This document shows positions 7,518-16,310 of a stretch of DNA of 64,000 nucleotides, one piece after another; the stretch's first letter is position 1, and the number at the start of each line of letters is the position of its first letter. Source of the DNA: Bacilli bacterium (lineage in GTDB: Bacteria > Bacillota_I > Bacilli_A > RF39 > UBA660); contig JAFSFI010000002.1 of NCBI GenBank assembly GCA_017435255.1, positions 18,549 through 82,548 on the forward strand, read 5' to 3'. The notes below the pieces were generated by a model. That model saw only the letters and a program-made list of their open reading frames with translations, was not told where the DNA came from and did not search any database. Both the position numbers and the translations under genes were made by a program.

Positions 7518-10500
7518 ATGAAATATAAAATTATGGATGGTAATGAAGCGTGTAGTTATGTATCATATCATTTTAGTGAATTAGCAGGTATTTATCCTAT
7601 AACTCCAGCTTCACCGATGGCCGAATATATAGATAAGTGGAGTGGTGAAGGAAGGAAAAACTTTTTTGGTGATACAGTTAGAGTAGTTGAAATGCAAAGT
7701 GAAGCAGGTGCTATAGGGTTAGTACACGGTGCACTTTTAAATGGCACTTTAGCTACTACTTATACAGCTAGTCAAGGGCTTTTATTGATGATACCTAATA
7801 TGTATAAAATAGCAGGAGAACTTCTTCCTTGTGTTATAAATGTGGCAGCAAGAAGTATTGCTACACATGCGTTATCTATATTTGGGGATCACCAAGATAT
7901 ATATGCTACTCGTATGACTGGTTTTGCTATTCTAGCCTCTTCATCAGTTCAACAAGCACATGATTTAACTGCCGTAAGTTATTTATCTACGCTAAAAGGG
8001 AGTGTGCCTTTTGTTAATTTCTTTGATGGTTTTAGAACTAGCCATGAATTACAAAAAGTAGAACTTCTTGATATGGATGAAGTAAAGAATCTTATTGATA
8101 AGAAAAAGTTAGAAGAGTTTAAAAAGAAAGCAATAAGCAATAGAAGTGTGACTAAAGGTACAAATCAAAATGATGATATATATTTTCAAATTAGTGAAGC
8201 AAGAAACAAATATTATGATGAATTACCTAATATAGTAAATATTTATATGAAAAAAATAAGCAAATTAACTGGTAGAGATTATAAACCGTTTAATTACTAT
8301 GGTAGTAAAGACGCTACCAAAATCATTGTAGCAATGGGGTCTGTTTGTGATACTATTAGAGAAACTATTGATACGATGATAGAACAAGGAGAAAAAGTTG
8401 GTTTAATAGAAGTTCATTTATATAGACCATTTAGTAGTGAGTTCTTATTAAAAGTTTTACCCAAAACTGTTGAAAAAATTGCTGTACTCGATCGTACTAA
8501 AGAATCAGGTAGCCATGAGCCGTTATTCTTAGATGTAGCGACAATCATAAATAAACATAATCCTAGTATTAAAGTTATTGGTGGAAGATATGGTCTTGCT
8601 AGCAAGAATACCACACCATATCAGATAAAAGCTGTATATGATTTCTTAGATAGCGAAAAAGTGTTTGATGGATTTACTATAGGCATTGTTGATGATGTAA
8701 CTAATTTGAGTTTAGAAGATGCGATAATCGAAGTTAAACCCCATGACTATGAAATGCTTATTTATGGATTTGGATCTGACGGGATGGTCAGTGCTTCTAA
8801 AGATATAATTAAGGTAACTGGAAATAATGCTAAAGTATATGTTCAAGGTTATTTTGAATATGATTCTAAAAAATCAGGAGGTATTACTAAATCACATTTA
8901 AGATTTGATAAAAGTCCAATAAGAGCTACTTATTATGTAGAAAAACCTAATTTGGTGGTTTGTACTAAAGATATTTATTTGAAGAAATTAAGAATGTTTG
9001 ATAATCTAGTAAAAGATGGTATTTTCCTACTTAATACTACACACTCTAAGGAAGAAGTGTTAGACATTATAAGCACTCATGATAAGAATATTATTAAAGA
9101 AAAAAATATTAAACTTTATATTGTTGATGCTAATAAAATTGCATCTGAAGTGGGGATTCCAGGTAAAATTAATACTATTATGGAAACTATTATTTTTAAG
9201 ATAAGTATGATTATTCCATTTAATTTTGCAATCTCTAAAATAAAAGATTCCTTAAAAATATTATTTACTAATAAAGGTGAAGACGTAATAAAGAAAAACA
9301 CTTGGGCAGTAGATAGAGCATTAGAAACTTTAGAATTAGTAAATACTAGTGATATAGAAATTAAAAAAGAAAAAAATAAATCTAGAACTCTTTTTGAAAT
9401 ATTAACTGCAAAAGAAGGTAATTCATTAAAAGTAAGTGAACTATATAATTATGTTGATGGTACTTTTGAAGGTGGGGGGTCAAACTTAGAAAAAAGAGAT
9501 GTTGCAGAACAGTTACCATGCTATGATAAAGAAAATTGTATTATGTGTAATATGTGTTCATTTGTATGCCCTCACGGAGTTATAAGACCTTTCTTATTAA
9601 ATAAAGAAGAAGAAGAAAGTGCCCCTACTAGTGTTAAAAAAGATTTATTAGAGTCTAAAATAAATGATGAATTAAAATATACTGTTGGAACAAGTCTTCC
9701 AGATTGTACTGGTTGTGGTTTGTGTAGCAATATTTGTCCTGGTAAAAAAGGTAATAAAGCTATTACTATGAAATCAACAACAGAGATAGAAACCAAAGCT
9801 AATATAGAAAAATATAAATATTTATTTAATGAAGTAAAAGAAAAGAAAGTACTAAATTTATCTACTATAAAAGGTAGTCAATTTGCTAGGCCAAAATTTG
9901 AATTTCCTGGTGCTTGTGCTGGTTGTGGTGAAACTCCATATTTAAAATTATTATCACAACTATTTGGTAATGAGTTAGTAATTGCAAATGCTACTGGTTG
10001 TTCCTCTATTTATGGTGGAGATATTCCAGGAACTTCTTGGAATGTTCCTTGGGCTAATTCATTATTTGAAGACAATGCAGAATTCGGTATGGGAATGGCT
10101 GTAGCAGATAGAATTAGGAAAGAAAAGATACGAGAAATAATTGAAAAAAATGTAGCTAGCATTCCTGATAAATATAAAGAAATATTTGCAAGTTATTATA
10201 AGAGATTGGATTATCCATCTAGTTGTTTATTATACGAAGTAGTAGATGATAGTAAAATTTCAGAGCTAGTAGAAATGAAAGAATTCATTAAATCTAAATC
10301 TTTCTGGATTGTTGGAGGAGATGGATGGGCATATGATATTGGATTTGGCGGATTAGATCACGTATTATCCACTAAAGAAAATGTTAATATATTAGTTCTT
10401 GATACAGAAGTATATTCAAATACAGGAGGTCAATCATCAAAATCAAGTCCGAAGGGAAGCGTTGCTAAATTTACCAATACTGGTAAGGTTAATGCAAAAA

Positions 10501-10940
10501 AAGATTTGGCAAGAATTGCTTTATCTTATCCACACGTATACGTGGCAACAATTTCTCTTGGTGCAAATATGCAACAAGCAATAAATGCCTTAAATGAAGC
10601 TAAAAATTACAATGGACCATCTATTGTAATCGCATATGCTCCATGTATAGCACAAGGTATTTTAAAAGGTATGTCTAACAGTATAGAAGAAGAGAAAAAA
10701 GCTACAGGGTCAGGATATTTTCCAATATTTAGATATAATCCAACAACAGAGAAGTTTTCTTTAGATAGTAAGGCTGATTTTACTAAATATAAAGAATTCT
10801 TAGGTGGAGAAAACAGATATAGATCATTAACAAGGACAAATCCTAATGAGTTTGAAAGGTTATTAGATGATAATTTGGATGATGCTAAAAGAAGATATGA
10901 ATATTATGAAAAATTAAGCGAATTAAGCAAAAAAGAATAA
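7518..10940 (+). CDS. nifJ: Pyruvate:ferredoxin (flavodoxin) oxidoreductase
   Basis: A full-length single-chain PFOR of 1140 residues. It oxidises pyruvate with CoA to acetyl-CoA and CO2 and reduces ferredoxin. Visible in order: N-terminal pyrimidine-binding domain with YPITPASPMAE; transketolase C-like domain; two 4Fe-4S motifs, CIMCNMCSFVCP and CTGCGLCSNICP, near residues 675-740; then the TPP-binding domain with CAGCGETPY and the GGDGWAYDIGFGG Mg-TPP motif near residue 940. I placed the start at ATG 7518 rather than an upstream GTG at 7494 because AGAGTGAT lies in front of it; a TATAAT at 7481 is the likely -10 box. It marks an anaerobic fermenter. Confidence 0.95.
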   Translation: MKYKIMDGNEACSYVSYHFSELAGIYPITPASPMAEYIDKWSGEGRKNFFGDTVRVVEMQSEAGAIGLVHGALLNGTLATTYTASQGLLLMIPNMYKIAGELLPCVINVAARSIATHALSIFGDHQDIYATRMTGFAILASSSVQQAHDLTAVSYLSTLKGSVPFVNFFDGFRTSHELQKVELLDMDEVKNLIDKKKLEEFKKKAISNRSVTKGTNQNDDIYFQISEARNKYYDELPNIVNIYMKKISKLTGRDYKPFNYYGSKDATKIIVAMGSVCDTIRETIDTMIEQGEKVGLIEVHLYRPFSSEFLLKVLPKTVEKIAVLDRTKESGSHEPLFLDVATIINKHNPSIKVIGGRYGLASKNTTPYQIKAVYDFLDSEKVFDGFTIGIVDDVTNLSLEDAIIEVKPHDYEMLIYGFGSDGMVSASKDIIKVTGNNAKVYVQGYFEYDSKKSGGITKSHLRFDKSPIRATYYVEKPNLVVCTKDIYLKKLRMFDNLVKDGIFLLNTTHSKEEVLDIISTHDKNIIKEKNIKLYIVDANKIASEVGIPGKINTIMETIIFKISMIIPFNFAISKIKDSLKILFTNKGEDVIKKNTWAVDRALETLELVNTSDIEIKKEKNKSRTLFEILTAKEGNSLKVSELYNYVDGTFEGGGSNLEKRDVAEQLPCYDKENCIMCNMCSFVCPHGVIRPFLLNKEEEESAPTSVKKDLLESKINDELKYTVGTSLPDCTGCGLCSNICPGKKGNKAITMKSTTEIETKANIEKYKYLFNEVKEKKVLNLSTIKGSQFARPKFEFPGACAGCGETPYLKLLSQLFGNELVIANATGCSSIYGGDIPGTSWNVPWANSLFEDNAEFGMGMAVADRIRKEKIREIIEKNVASIPDKYKEIFASYYKRLDYPSSCLLYEVVDDSKISELVEMKEFIKSKSFWIVGGDGWAYDIGFGGLDHVLSTKENVNILVLDTEVYSNTGGQSSKSSPKGSVAKFTNTGKVNAKKDLARIALSYPHVYVATISLGANMQQAINALNEAKNYNGPSIVIAYAPCIAQGILKGMSNSIEEEKKATGSGYFPIFRYNPTTEKFSLDSKADFTKYKEFLGGENRYRSLTRTNPNEFERLLDDNLDDAKRRYEYYEKLSELSKKE

Positions 10941-10999
10941 TAGACTATGGTTGGTTAAATATTTTAATAAAATTATTAATGGTAGTTAGAGGAGTATAA

Positions 11000-12037
11000 A
11001 TGAAAAAACGAGAAGTAAATTATGATTTATTGCGTATACTTGCGGCATTTATGGTTGTGTTTTTGCATGTTGCGGCTAGTAAATGGGAATTTTTAAAACC
11101 TAATGATAATAGATGGATAATAATGAATATATATGACTGCTTTGTTAGGAGTGCTGTTCCATTATTCTTTATGATAAGTGGGGCCTTTATGTTGAAAAAA
11201 GAAACTAACTTTAAAAAGTTATATACTAAAATTTTATCATTAACAATTATATATTTTGTATGGTCGTGCTTATATGCTATTGATACTATAGGTATTTATA
11301 ATTTAAAAAATATAACCATTATAGATTTTCTGAAAACAGTTTTGTTGAGTAAATATCATTTGTGGTTTATTCCACCACTGATAGGACTATATATATTACA
11401 ACCTGTTTTATATGCGATAGTTCATTTTGAGGATGGAAAATATATAAAATATCTTTTGACAATTTTCTTCTTCTCTGGGATCTTAATACCAACGGTATTA
11501 CAATTTGTAAATAATAATATAATAAGCTCTTTATTAACTAAGATTCCTGTAGAACTAATGGGATATTCAAATTATATGATTTTAGGTTATTATTTATATA
11601 ATAAAAAAGAGTTTAAATTCAAACCACGTTTATTTGTTGTAGGTTTTGTGTTGACTGTTTTGATTTCGATTGTTATTTGTCAATTTGATGCTCTTAGAAC
11701 GGGTGTTCCTAGCTCAATTTTATATGGATATTTTATGTTGCCGGTATTTATTGAAGCGATTTTATTGTTTATCATGTTTAAAAAACTTATTATTAGTAGT
11801 AAAGTGTCAAAAAAATTAGGAAAGGTGACCCAGTATTTATCGACTTTAACTTTGGGAATATATCTTTTCCATCCTTTTATACTTGAACATTTAGATACAG
11901 TTTTAAAATTTAATACCCTTTCTTTTAATCCAATTTTCTCTGTACCAATTATTACTATGATTGTTATAGTATGTTGCTTATTAGTTAGTGCTATAATGAT
12001 AAAAATACCAATAATAAGAAAACTTTGGATTTTATAA
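11000..12037 (+). CDS. Acyltransferase-3 family membrane protein
   Basis: A 345-residue protein with about ten hydrophobic helices. The N-terminus NYDLLRILAAFMVVFLHVA is the acyltransferase-3 signature (R and H of the first helix). Members move acetyl or other acyl groups from inside donors to sugars of surface polymers. The particular substrate cannot be read from the sequence. There is no terminator between nifJ and this gene (59 bases), so read-through from nifJ is possible. It has a ribosome site GGAG and ends at a strong bidirectional terminator. Confidence 0.85.
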   Translation: MKKREVNYDLLRILAAFMVVFLHVAASKWEFLKPNDNRWIIMNIYDCFVRSAVPLFFMISGAFMLKKETNFKKLYTKILSLTIIYFVWSCLYAIDTIGIYNLKNITIIDFLKTVLLSKYHLWFIPPLIGLYILQPVLYAIVHFEDGKYIKYLLTIFFFSGILIPTVLQFVNNNIISSLLTKIPVELMGYSNYMILGYYLYNKKEFKFKPRLFVVGFVLTVLISIVICQFDALRTGVPSSILYGYFMLPVFIEAILLFIMFKKLIISSKVSKKLGKVTQYLSTLTLGIYLFHPFILEHLDTVLKFNTLSFNPIFSVPIITMIVIVCCLLVSAIMIKIPIIRKLWIL

Positions 12038-12057
12038 TAAAATTATAATAAAAAAAT

Positions 12058-12087
12058 AAAAAGTGTTAAAATATTTAACACTTTTTT
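12058..12087. terminator. Bidirectional intrinsic terminator
   Basis: AAAAAGTGTTAAA (12058-12070) pairs with TTTAACACTTTTT (12074-12086). T-rich flanks on both strands mean it can end the acyltransferase mRNA on the plus strand and a predicted small RNA on the minus strand. Confidence 0.85.
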
Positions 12088-12195
12088 TATAAAATAAAAT
12101 AGAGGTTGTCCCCCTGAGAACAACCTCGTAAAAAAGAATAAAAAGGGGTTGGCTAGTGTGATACTAGCGACCAATTCGCCAATTCCGAATTGGTG
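12058..12195 (-). ncRNA. Predicted structured small RNA, divergent from recG
   Basis: A minus-strand promoter (see 12202-12230) would start an RNA near 12195. It would fold into three perfect hairpins: CCAATTCG/CGAATTGG (12171-12193), GCTAGT/ACTAGC (12152-12168), followed on the minus strand by CAACCCC and a T run, and GAGGTTGT/ACAACCTC (12102-12127) with a ten-base loop reading TCTCAGGGGG on the RNA. Transcription would stop after the second hairpin or at the terminator at 12058-12087. No reading frame is convincing. I do not recognise the family. Confidence 0.5.
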
Positions 12196-12201
12196 ATTCT
12201 T

Positions 12202-12230
12202 ATAATAATCGAAAGAGGTATATTTGTCAA
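12202..12230 (-). promoter_or_regulatory. Promoter of the predicted minus-strand RNA
   Basis: On the minus strand TTGACA (12230-12225), a 17-base spacer and TATTAT (12207-12202). No protein gene follows on that strand before the terminator at 12058. Confidence 0.6.
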
Positions 12231-12267
12231 TCTTTTTTTGAAAAAAGTTAGATAATGTCAAAAATAG

Positions 12268-12296
12268 TTCAAATTATCTTTAAAATATGATATAAT
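12268..12296 (+). promoter_or_regulatory. Promoter of recG
   Basis: TTCAAA (12268-12273), a 17-base spacer and TATAAT (12291-12296), 21 bases before the recG start. Confidence 0.65.
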
Positions 12297-12317
12297 AGCG
12301 TCCAAGGAAGTGGTAGT

Positions 12318-14306
12318 ATGGTTAGTTTAAATGAGCTTAAGGGAATTGGTCCAAAGACCGCTACATTACTTAATAAATTAAACATTTTTAGTGTTGATGA
12401 TTTAGTAGAACACTATCCTTTTAGATATGATGTTTTACGAAGAAGTGACTTAAGTATGGTAACCTCTGAGGATAGAGTAATAATAGATGGAAAAGTAGAA
12501 AGTGTACCTTTAATTGTTAGATTTAGAGGCGGATTAAATAAACTTAATTTTAGGTTAGCAACCATAAATGGACCGGTTGGTGTTTCTATATTTAACCGTG
12601 CTTTTTTAAAACCTAATTTAGGAATTGGTACTAGTGTTATTGTAATAGGAAAATACGATAAACAAAAAAATATTTTATCTGCTACAGATATTAGGTTCGG
12701 TAGTCTTTCTAAAGACGATAAAATTGAACCGGTATATCATACTACAAGTGGTTTAACAACTAAAAATTTAAGCGGATACATAAACAATGCGCTTTTAAAA
12801 TATGGAAATGATATAACTGATAACATACCAAAAAAATATATGGATTTATATAATTTTTCTAATAAAAAAACAGCACTTAATATTGTTCATAATCCGCCAA
12901 ATTTTGATAAATTAAAAGAAGCTTCAGTAAGACTTAAATATGAAGAATTATTCGAGTTTATGTTTAAAATTAATTATTTAAAGTTAGAGAACGAAAAGAA
13001 TCATTTAGGTATTACAAGAGAAGGAAATATTAAGGATATTAATAAATTAATAAAAAAACTTCCTTTTGAACTTACTGGCGATCAAAAGAATGCTTTAGAT
13101 GAAGTTATAAGCGACATGAATAGTCAAAAGAGAATGAATAGATTATTACAAGGTGATGTTGGTTCTGGTAAGACAATAATTGCAATATTAGCCATGTATT
13201 ATAACAGTTTATGTGGATATCAAAGTGCGCTTATGGCACCTACTGAAATCTTAGCAACACAACATTATAATAATATTAAAGAAATTCTAAAGGATACTGA
13301 TGTTAGAATAGAATTATTAACAGGTTCTGTGAATAAAAAAGATAAACAAACAATGTACAAAGATTTAAAAGATGGGAATATAGATATAATTGTAGGTACT
13401 CATGCTCTTATACAAGATGAGGTAGAATATGCTAATTTAGGTTTAGTAGTAACAGATGAACAGCATCGTTTTGGGGTAAACCAAAGAGCAAACTTAAAAA
13501 ATAAAGGTATTAAACCTGATGTTCTTTATATGAGTGCTACTCCTATTCCTAGGACATACGCATTAACAATTTATGGAGATATGGATGTTTCTATTATTAA
13601 AGAAATGCCTAAAGGCAGAATTCCAGTTAAAACATTTATTAAAAAAGAAAACGAAATGAAAGATGTTTTAGAATTAATGTATGAAGAATTAAAAAATAAA
13701 TATCAAATATATGTAATCGCACCACTAATTGAAGAAAGTGAAAATAGTGATTTAACTACAGTAACTAACTTAAAAGATAAAATGAATCTAGCTTTTGGAA
13801 GTAAGTTTAACATAGATATAGTTCATGGTAAGATGAAACCAGAAGCAAAAGAGTTAATAATGACTGAGTTTAAGCAAAACAATATCAATATTCTGATAAG
13901 TACAACTGTAATAGAAGTTGGTGTAGATGTACCTAATGCAACTATGATGGTTATATTTGATGCTAATAGATTTGGACTTTCTACATTACATCAATTAAGA
14001 GGAAGAGTAGGTAGAAACAAATTAGAATCTAAGTGCATATTAATTAGTAATAGTGATACTAAAAGATTAGAAATCATGAGAGATACTCATGATGGATTTA
14101 TAATAAGTGAAGAAGACTTTAAGTTAAGAGGTTCTGGAGACTTATTTGGGACTAAACAAAGCGGTGATATGAGTTTTAAAATTGCTAATTTAAAATCTGA
14201 TTATAAAATATTAGTACAAGCTAAGAAAGATTCTATGGAATACTTAAAAGACAAAGAAAATGATGCATTAAAACAAAAATTAATAGATTCAATTCACACT
14301 AGTTAA
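12318..14306 (+). CDS. recG: ATP-dependent DNA helicase RecG
   Basis: A 662-residue superfamily 2 helicase that remodels stalled forks and branched DNA. The N-terminal wedge/OB domain starts with a helix-hairpin-helix-like LKGIGPKTATLLNKL. The helicase core has Walker A GDVGSGKT near residue 283, DEQHRFG (motif II) near residue 383, MSATPIPRT (motif III), and GRVGR with the C-terminal LRGSGDLFGTKQSG typical of RecG. The length is normal for Firmicutes. It has its own promoter, and no clear terminator follows before the small-RNA promoter at 14352. Confidence 0.97.
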   Translation: MVSLNELKGIGPKTATLLNKLNIFSVDDLVEHYPFRYDVLRRSDLSMVTSEDRVIIDGKVESVPLIVRFRGGLNKLNFRLATINGPVGVSIFNRAFLKPNLGIGTSVIVIGKYDKQKNILSATDIRFGSLSKDDKIEPVYHTTSGLTTKNLSGYINNALLKYGNDITDNIPKKYMDLYNFSNKKTALNIVHNPPNFDKLKEASVRLKYEELFEFMFKINYLKLENEKNHLGITREGNIKDINKLIKKLPFELTGDQKNALDEVISDMNSQKRMNRLLQGDVGSGKTIIAILAMYYNSLCGYQSALMAPTEILATQHYNNIKEILKDTDVRIELLTGSVNKKDKQTMYKDLKDGNIDIIVGTHALIQDEVEYANLGLVVTDEQHRFGVNQRANLKNKGIKPDVLYMSATPIPRTYALTIYGDMDVSIIKEMPKGRIPVKTFIKKENEMKDVLELMYEELKNKYQIYVIAPLIEESENSDLTTVTNLKDKMNLAFGSKFNIDIVHGKMKPEAKELIMTEFKQNNINILISTTVIEVGVDVPNATMMVIFDANRFGLSTLHQLRGRVGRNKLESKCILISNSDTKRLEIMRDTHDGFIISEEDFKLRGSGDLFGTKQSGDMSFKIANLKSDYKILVQAKKDSMEYLKDKENDALKQKLIDSIHTS

Positions 14307-14351
14307 AAAGTGTAAAGAATAAAAAAATACAAATAATATTTTCTAAATCAA

Positions 14352-14380
14352 TTGACTTTTATCGTAGTAAATATTATTAT
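14352..14380 (+). promoter_or_regulatory. Promoter of predicted small RNA
   Basis: TTGACT (14352-14357), a 17-base spacer and TATTAT (14375-14380), just before a compact structured element that ends in a terminator. Confidence 0.65.
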
Positions 14381-14383
14381 TAA

Positions 14384-14490
14384 GGTGCATGATGATAACA
14401 TCATGTATGAAGCACACTTACGGTAATATAGTGTGAGTGTGAATTCAACCAAAACCCCCTGAAGCTAGGTCGAGAGACCTAGCATTTTTT
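14384..14490 (+). ncRNA. Predicted C-rich small RNA with intrinsic terminator
   Basis: About 105 bases between a consensus promoter and a perfect terminator. It holds hairpin ATGATG-ataa-CATCAT closed by GTGC/GCAC (14386-14414), a second possible hairpin around ACACT/AGTGT, a single-stranded segment CAACCAAAACCCCCTGAA, and the terminator GCTAGGTC-gaga-GACCTAGC (14464-14483) with a T run to 14490. There is no good reading frame. A C-rich unpaired run just before the terminator resembles Firmicutes small RNAs that pair with Shine-Dalgarno sites; that role is inferred. The following gap to 14809 holds repeats but no gene. Confidence 0.55.
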
Positions 14491-14562
14491 GTGTTATGCT
14501 ATGTAAAGCCAATGTTTATAAGGGTTTATATGATTACAATAAATTAATAAAAAGGCAAAAAT

Positions 14563-14580
14563 GGATACAAATTTACATAC
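14563..14580 (+). repeat. Direct repeat copy 1 flanking accessory genes
   Basis: GGATACAAATTTACATAC. It differs by one base from the copy at 16131-16148, 1568 bases away. Just downstream an inverted copy TAATTTGTATC (14592-14602) makes an imperfect palindrome. AATAAAAAGGCA also occurs near both copies (14547 and about 16197). Confidence 0.6.
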
Positions 14581-14808
14581 GGTCTTGTATCTAATTTGTA
14601 TCTAAAAATAAAGAACTACTTGAAGAGAACGAAAAAATTAAATATTTCCATCTTTTTAATTTCATAATCTGTCCAAACCATAGAGAAGAGAACAAAAAGT
14701 GATTTAAGCCTTATAAAATATGGAAATAGTCAAAAGTTAGAACTAATTTAAATACAAATTAAAATTTTAATGAAAAATCATGGTATAATTATATTGGAAG
14801 TGTATAAA

Positions 14809-15417
14809 ATGAAGTTTTTTGTTAAATATAAAATATTATTTTTACTGATTATACTATTAAGTCCAATAGTAGTAAATGCACAAAGAGGTTGTTGTTCTCA
14901 TCATGGTGGAGTAGCTGGTTGTAGTGAGAATGGAAGACAAATATGTAGAGATGGTACATTAAGTCCCTCTTGTACGTGTACACCTGCAGTAACGTATATA
15001 TATGGGTGTACAGACTCAACAGCTAAAAATTATAATTCTAAGGCTAATAAGGATAATGGTTCTTGTCAATATTATGTTTATGGTTGTACAGATCCAGAAG
15101 CCAAAAATTATAATGATAAAGCAGAAAAAAACGATGACTCTTGTGAATACTATGTTTATGGGTGCATGGATAAAGAAGCAAAAAACTATAATATAGATGC
15201 TGAAAAAGATGATGGTTCATGTGAATTCTATAAATATGGATGTACAGATAGTGAAGCAATAAATTATGATGTTATGGCTGAAAAGGATGATAATTCGTGT
15301 AAATATCAAAAAGCGATAGAAAAAACATCAGAAGAAGATTCAAGTGGGATATTACCAGTTCTTACAATTGGTGGAATAGGTGCAGGTATTTATTATTATA
15401 AAAAGAAAAAGAAATAA
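14809..15417 (+). CDS. Secreted, membrane-anchored protein with four GCTD Cys repeats
   Basis: A 202-residue protein with a signal peptide (MKFFVKYKILFLLIILLSPI, then VVNA before the likely cleavage site). A small Cys/His region with SHHGGVAGC and a GTLSPSCTC block follows. Then come four tandem units of about 23 residues of the form YGCTDxxAxNYNxxAxxDDGSC, each with two Cys. A C-terminal helix followed by KKKKK would anchor it. The GCTD repeat occurs in secreted proteins of several phyla, with unknown function. The ATG at 14809 has GGAAGTG upstream and a TATAAT at 14784. The next gene, 20 bases downstream, is probably in the same transcript. Confidence 0.75.
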   Translation: MKFFVKYKILFLLIILLSPIVVNAQRGCCSHHGGVAGCSENGRQICRDGTLSPSCTCTPAVTYIYGCTDSTAKNYNSKANKDNGSCQYYVYGCTDPEAKNYNDKAEKNDDSCEYYVYGCMDKEAKNYNIDAEKDDGSCEFYKYGCTDSEAINYDVMAEKDDNSCKYQKAIEKTSEEDSSGILPVLTIGGIGAGIYYYKKKKK

Positions 15418-15438
15418 AATTATAGGAGGTCTAGTTTT

Positions 15439-16127
15439 ATGGAAATAAATTGGTTTGGATTATTTATAGGAATTTTAATAACATGTTTTAGTTATATGTT
15501 AATTCCTGTTATATTAAAAATTAAAAATGGAAGTTATGATGAAAGTAAGGCAAAAAAATTGCGCTATGGAATTCCATAATAGTTGGTGGAATATATATGA
15601 TATTAACTATTGAATTGATGGGGACATCAAGTGCGTGGAATGCTGGACCTGCGTTTTTATACTATGGTATTAATTTTTCATTGTTAAAAAGTAGAAACAA
15701 AGAGAAAAAAGAAAAAATAAAAAAAGACAAAGTAGAAAAATTACAAGGACATAATAATATTTGGAAAATTATATTAATAGTAGTTGGTATAGTTATAGTT
15801 ATAGTTGCCATATTTGCAATTATAGGTGGTTTAAGTAATGAATCAGAAGATAAAAGATTAAGAGCAAGACATATATTGGTAGAAGATTATAAAACTGCTA
15901 AAGCAGTTATAGCGTTATTAGAATCAGGAGAAGATTTTTGTGATTTAGTTTTTGATTATTCAGAAGATACTGCAACAGCAAATGATTGCGGAGATATTGG
16001 ATATTTTGAAGAAGGGGAAATGGTTATTGAATTTGAGGAAACGGTCAAAAATTTAAAATATAATAAATATACCAAACTCCCTGTACGTACTGATTATGGT
16101 TATCATATAATAATGAGAATAAAATAA
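15439..16127 (+). pseudogene. Parvulin-type (PpiC) membrane protein with a -1 frameshift at an A7 run
   Basis: The ATG at 15439 with GGAGG upstream opens a 46-codon frame ending at 15579. The sequence that continues it sensibly lies in the other frame from about 15559 to 16127. Re-reading one A in the AAAAAAA run (15552-15558) joins them into one protein of about 229 residues: helices near 5-28 and 45-85, a basic linker, a third helix near 110-135, then a PPIC peptidyl-prolyl isomerase domain starting RARHILV and ending YGYHIIMRIK. It is either a one-base deletion (broken gene), a sequencing error, or programmed slippage. Its neighbour is the secreted Cys-repeat protein, a plausible folding client. 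Confidence 0.65.
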
Positions 16128-16130
16128 TTT

Positions 16131-16148
16131 GGATACAAATTTAGATAC
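16131..16148 (+). repeat. Direct repeat copy 2 flanking accessory genes
   Basis: GGATACAAATTTAGATAC, one mismatch to 14563-14580. It sits directly after the stop of the frameshifted parvulin gene, so the two copies bracket the 14809-16127 gene pair. Confidence 0.6.
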
Positions 16149-16199
16149 TCAATTCAATTAATTGAAAAAATATACGATTATTAAGCAAAATAATGCAAT

Positions 16200-16222
16200 A
16201 AAAAGGCAAGATTTTGCTTTTT
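16200..16222 (+). terminator. Weak intrinsic terminator after the parvulin-type gene
   Basis: AAAAGGCAA pairs imperfectly with TTGCTTTT around a four-base loop, followed by T residues. Confidence 0.5.
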
Positions 16223-16310
16223 TATTACAAATAATTACAATTTTCTGGGCCCCCTGAAGAGAACAAAAAACTTGAAAAGATAATTTCGTTCTTTAAGATA
16301 CGGTAGCTAA

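Noticed and set aside
10399..10584. 61-codon frame inside nifJ
   Set aside because: Shadow of the nifJ TPP-domain coding sequence, no start signal.
12043..12261. Minus-strand 72-codon frame before recG
   Set aside because: It overlaps the terminator and the perfect hairpins; RNA structure explains the sequence better.
15002..15259. Frames on both strands within the Cys-repeat gene
   Set aside because: They are frame shadows that follow the 69-base repeat period of the real gene.
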